DNA of 6,970 nt from the NCBI GenBank assembly GCA_002317385.1, contig DCJH01000037.1, forward strand, positions 1 to 6,970, written 5' to 3'. This DNA comes from Prevotella sp. UBA1705 (GTDB lineage: Bacteria > Bacteroidota > Bacteroidia > Bacteroidales > Bacteroidaceae). Shown piece after piece: positions 4,820 through 6,970 of the stretch. Made by a program: the position numbers and the translations under genes. The notes beneath the pieces are model-generated. The model was not told the origin of the DNA. It worked only from the letters and a program-made list of their open reading frames with translations, and did no database searches. Position 1 is the first letter of the stretch. The number at the start of each line of letters is the position of its first letter.

Positions 4820-6046
4820 CTACAATAGCCGGATGTTTCGGAGTATCTTCTCGGTGGCTCCGGCACGGCTTTTCACAAACTTTCCAGCCGCCTCGCCACT
4901 CTTTTGCAGGAAGTTGGCATCAAAGTCGAAGCGGTGCATGAGCGAAGTGAACTCTGGATAGTCCTTGATTTCAAATCCGCCCTCGGCCAGTTTCAGTCCC
5001 TGCGCCTCCTGGAAATGCTGGTTGTTGGGACCGAAAATCACAGGAATATCCCATACGGCAGCCTCCAACACATTGTGGATGCCTACGCCGAAGCCACCGC
5101 CCACGTAGGAAACCGTGCCATAATGGTAGATGCTCGACAGCAGGCCGAAGCAGTCGATGATGAGGCATTGGGCATCGCGCACGTTGTCTTCGGTGGCCTC
5201 CGAATAGCGCACAGCACGGCCCTGGAGCTTCGAAAGAATCTCTTTCAGATGGTCTTCGCCGATGACATGCGGGGCGATGATGAGCTTCCAGTCCTGGTGT
5301 ATGTTGAAATATTGGATGAAAATATCCTCATCCGGCGGCCACGATGAGCCGGCCACAAACACCTTCGGCTGGTCATTGCCCACGAAAGCCTCTACCAACG
5401 GCAGCTGTTTGCTGGCCTCCTTGATCTGCAACACGCGGTCGAAACGGGTGTCGCCCGTTATCGTCACGTTGTCGATACCTATCGTGTGGAGCAGCGACAG
5501 GCTCTGCTCGTTCTGCACAAAGAAATGGGTAAAACACCTGAGCACCTGCGTATAGCGGCGAGCATACCATTTGAAGAACACCTGGTCGGGGCGGAATATG
5601 CTCGACACGCTGTAGGTGGGCACGCCCCGATGCTTCATGATGTGGAGGTAGTTGTACCAGAACTCATACTTGATAAACAGCGCCATGACCGGCCTCACGG
5701 TGCGCAGGAACCGGCGGGCATTGCGTATCGTGTCTAACGGGAGGTAGCAGATGACGTCTGCCCCCTCGTAGTTCTTCCTCACTTCGTAGCCCGAAGGAGA
5801 GAAGAATGTGAGCAGAATCTTGTATTCGGGATGCTCCTTGCGTATGCGTTCCATGAGTGGCCGTCCTTGCTCAAACTCGCCCAAGGAGGCTGCATGAAAC
5901 CAAATATATTGGGCCTGCGGGTCCACTTTCTCGTCCAAAATGCGGAAAGCGTCGCGCTCACCCAGCCTCATCTTCTTCACTTTCTCACTGAAGAAGCTGG
6001 CCACCCACACCCCGAAGGCGTAGAGATATATAACGATCTGGTACAT
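4820..6046 (-). CDS. waaA: 3-deoxy-D-manno-octulosonic acid (Kdo) transferase
   Basis: A 408-residue GT30-family glycosyltransferase (also called kdtA) that moves Kdo from CMP-Kdo to the lipid A precursor at the inner face of the cytoplasmic membrane, in LPS inner-core synthesis. The N-terminal segment (MYQIVIYLYAFGVWVASFF, residues 1-19) is a membrane anchor. The signature WFHAASLGEFEQGRPL (49-64) contains Glu57, aligned with the catalytic base Glu of this family. Other family motifs are FFSPSGYE (81-88), PLDT (103-106), FIKYEFWYN (124-132), SSIFRP (148-153), GDTRFDRV (198-205), AGSSWPPDE (232-240), IIAPH (256-260), YVGGGFGVGIHNVLEAA (314-330) and GPNNQHFQEA (339-348). The in-frame upstream extension to 6271 runs through gltX coding sequence and lacks family similarity, so the ATG at 6046 is chosen. 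It follows gltX by 53 bases on the same strand. Confidence 0.95.
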   Translation of the reverse strand: MYQIVIYLYAFGVWVASFFSEKVKKMRLGERDAFRILDEKVDPQAQYIWFHAASLGEFEQGRPLMERIRKEHPEYKILLTFFSPSGYEVRKNYEGADVICYLPLDTIRNARRFLRTVRPVMALFIKYEFWYNYLHIMKHRGVPTYSVSSIFRPDQVFFKWYARRYTQVLRCFTHFFVQNEQSLSLLHTIGIDNVTITGDTRFDRVLQIKEASKQLPLVEAFVGNDQPKVFVAGSSWPPDEDIFIQYFNIHQDWKLIIAPHVIGEDHLKEILSKLQGRAVRYSEATEDNVRDAQCLIIDCFGLLSSIYHYGTVSYVGGGFGVGIHNVLEAAVWDIPVIFGPNNQHFQEAQGLKLAEGGFEIKDYPEFTSLMHRFDFDANFLQKSGEAAGKFVKSRAGATEKILRNIRLL

Positions 6047-6078
6047 ATTGAGAGCCTTGCAATCGTGTTTTTCTACCT

Positions 6079-6114
6079 GGAGATGGTCTCCCTGCAGCCT
6101 TATTGCGCTGCAGG
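6079..6114 (-). promoter_or_regulatory. Two adjacent hairpins at the gltX stop / waaA leader
   Basis: CCTGCAGC (6091-6098) and GCTGCAGG (6107-6114) form an 8-bp stem with an 8-base loop that includes the gltX stop codon. Directly next to it, GGAGA and TCTCC (6079-6083 with 6087-6091) form a 5-bp stem with a 3-base loop, sharing base 6091. No T-run follows on the minus strand, so efficient termination is unlikely. They may tune read-through or mRNA processing between gltX and waaA. Confidence 0.4.
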
Positions 6115-6970
6115 AAGCACCTCGATGGCCTTCTTCAGGCGGCGGAGGGTCTCCTCCTTGCCGAGGAATGCCGTGATGTCGAACATGCCAGGGCCCTTGC
6201 CAATGCCCACCAACGCGAGGCGCAGGGCATTCATCACGTCGCCCAGCTTGTAGCCCTTGTCGGCCACCCACTGCTCCACGATGGGTTCCTGGCCCTCGAT
6301 AGAGAAGTCGTCGATGCCCTTGAGCACGTCGTAAAGCTCCGTCATCTGCAGGGTAGAATAGTCTTTCCAGCGTTTCTTCACAGTCTTCTCATCATATTCC
6401 GTGGGGGCGATGAAGAAGAAAGAGCACAGCGGCCATAGCTCCTTGACGAAGCTCACGCGGTCTTTCATCATGTGGACCACGAGCTTCACGCGGTCGAACG
6501 ACTCGTCCACGCCGTTGTTGGCGACGATCGGTGCGAACTCGCGGGCAATCTCGTCGTCGGTCTTCCGGAGGATGTACTCATGGTTAAACCATGCGCCTTT
6601 CTGGTAGTCGAACTTGGCTCCGCTCTTCGAACACTTGGCGATGTCGAAGGTTTTGACCAACTCTTCAAGGCTGAACAGCTCCTGCTCGGTGCCGGGATTC
6701 CAGCCCAGAAGGGCCAGGAAGTTGACCACTGCCTCAGGGAAATAGCCGCTCTCACGATAGCCTGAGCTCACCTCGCCGCTCTTGGGGTCGTGCCACTCCA
6801 GCGGGAACACGGGGAAACCGAGCCTATCGCCGTCGCGTTTGGATAGTTTTCCCTTGCCCTCGGGCTTGAGTAGCAGGGGCAGATGGGCAAAGCGCGGCAT
6901 GGTGTCTTGCCATCCGAAGGCCTCGTAGAGCAGCACATGGAGGGGCGCACTGGGCAGCCACTCCTCGCCG
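6100..6970 (-). CDS. gltX: Glutamyl-tRNA synthetase, C-terminal part (cut by the right window edge)
   Basis: The last 289 residues of a class Ic aminoacyl-tRNA synthetase that charges tRNA-Glu with glutamate in the cytoplasm. The frame is open to the edge. The first visible residues, GEEWLPSAPLHVLLYEAFGW, are the typical stretch following the HIGH-containing Rossmann half, which lies outside. KLSKRDGDR (coding 6823-6849) is the KMSKS-type ATP-binding loop. FPVFPLEWHDPKSGEVSSGYRESGYFPEAVVNFLALLGWNPG matches the bacterial GltX region before the helical anticodon-binding domain, which fills the remaining sequence to VLPAAQ. A full protein would be about 500 residues. Internal GTG codons such as the one at 6936 are not starts, since conserved sequence continues upstream. 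It is upstream of waaA on the same strand, possibly co-transcribed. Confidence 0.96.
   Translation of the reverse strand, partial: GEEWLPSAPLHVLLYEAFGWQDTMPRFAHLPLLLKPEGKGKLSKRDGDRLGFPVFPLEWHDPKSGEVSSGYRESGYFPEAVVNFLALLGWNPGTEQELFSLEELVKTFDIAKCSKSGAKFDYQKGAWFNHEYILRKTDDEIAREFAPIVANNGVDESFDRVKLVVHMMKDRVSFVKELWPLCSFFFIAPTEYDEKTVKKRWKDYSTLQMTELYDVLKGIDDFSIEGQEPIVEQWVADKGYKLGDVMNALRLALVGIGKGPGMFDITAFLGKEETLRRLKKAIEVLPAAQ

Noticed and set aside
6047..6271. N-terminal extension of waaA by 75 residues
   Set aside because: It is an out-of-frame reading of gltX and its hairpins; Pro/Gly/Arg-rich text with no family similarity. The ATG at 6046 starts the conserved membrane anchor.

Overview
The window looks like chromosomal DNA of a Bacteroidetes bacterium, most likely Bacteroidales and possibly a Prevotellaceae-type lineage of moderately high GC. 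Three things support this: an ECF sigma factor of the Bacteroidetes-expanded type overlapping a FecR-type anti-sigma gene with a DUF4974-like C-terminus; start codons with little Shine-Dalgarno sequence; and promoter-like TAnnTTTG elements. The lineage below order level is inference. No rRNA, tRNA, CRISPR array, insertion sequence or phage gene was seen.

Layout. On the minus strand, bases 2186 to 35 hold a likely three-gene operon: a small outer-membrane beta-barrel protein, then the ECF sigma factor, then its FecR-like membrane anti-sigma factor. The sigma and anti-sigma genes overlap by 4 bases. A further gene, often a SusC-type TonB-dependent receptor in such loci, probably starts just beyond the left edge.

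Bases 2187-2582 are a divergent intergenic region and the most unusual part of the window. It has a promoter-like site at 2321-2356 that can be read as a Bacteroidetes housekeeping promoter, a sigma-54-like promoter, or an operator palindrome. It also has four 19-base imperfect palindromes at an exact 22-base period (2414-2498), the first two in the opposite orientation to the last two.

On the plus strand follow a DUF3737 right-handed beta-helix protein (2583-3428) with about twelve 19-21-residue rungs, a structured 117-base spacer ending in a strong hairpin plus T-run, and a PLP-dependent MalY/PatB-type C-S lyase/aminotransferase (3546-4700). This gene and the converging waaA are separated by a near-perfect 14-bp hairpin that can serve both strands as terminator.

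On the minus strand from the right edge, gltX (glutamyl-tRNA synthetase, C-terminal part only) is followed after 53 bases by waaA/kdtA (Kdo transferase for lipid A/LPS core). These are housekeeping genes. The sigma/anti-sigma operon is a cell-surface signalling module, and the DUF3737-patB pair has no clear pathway link.
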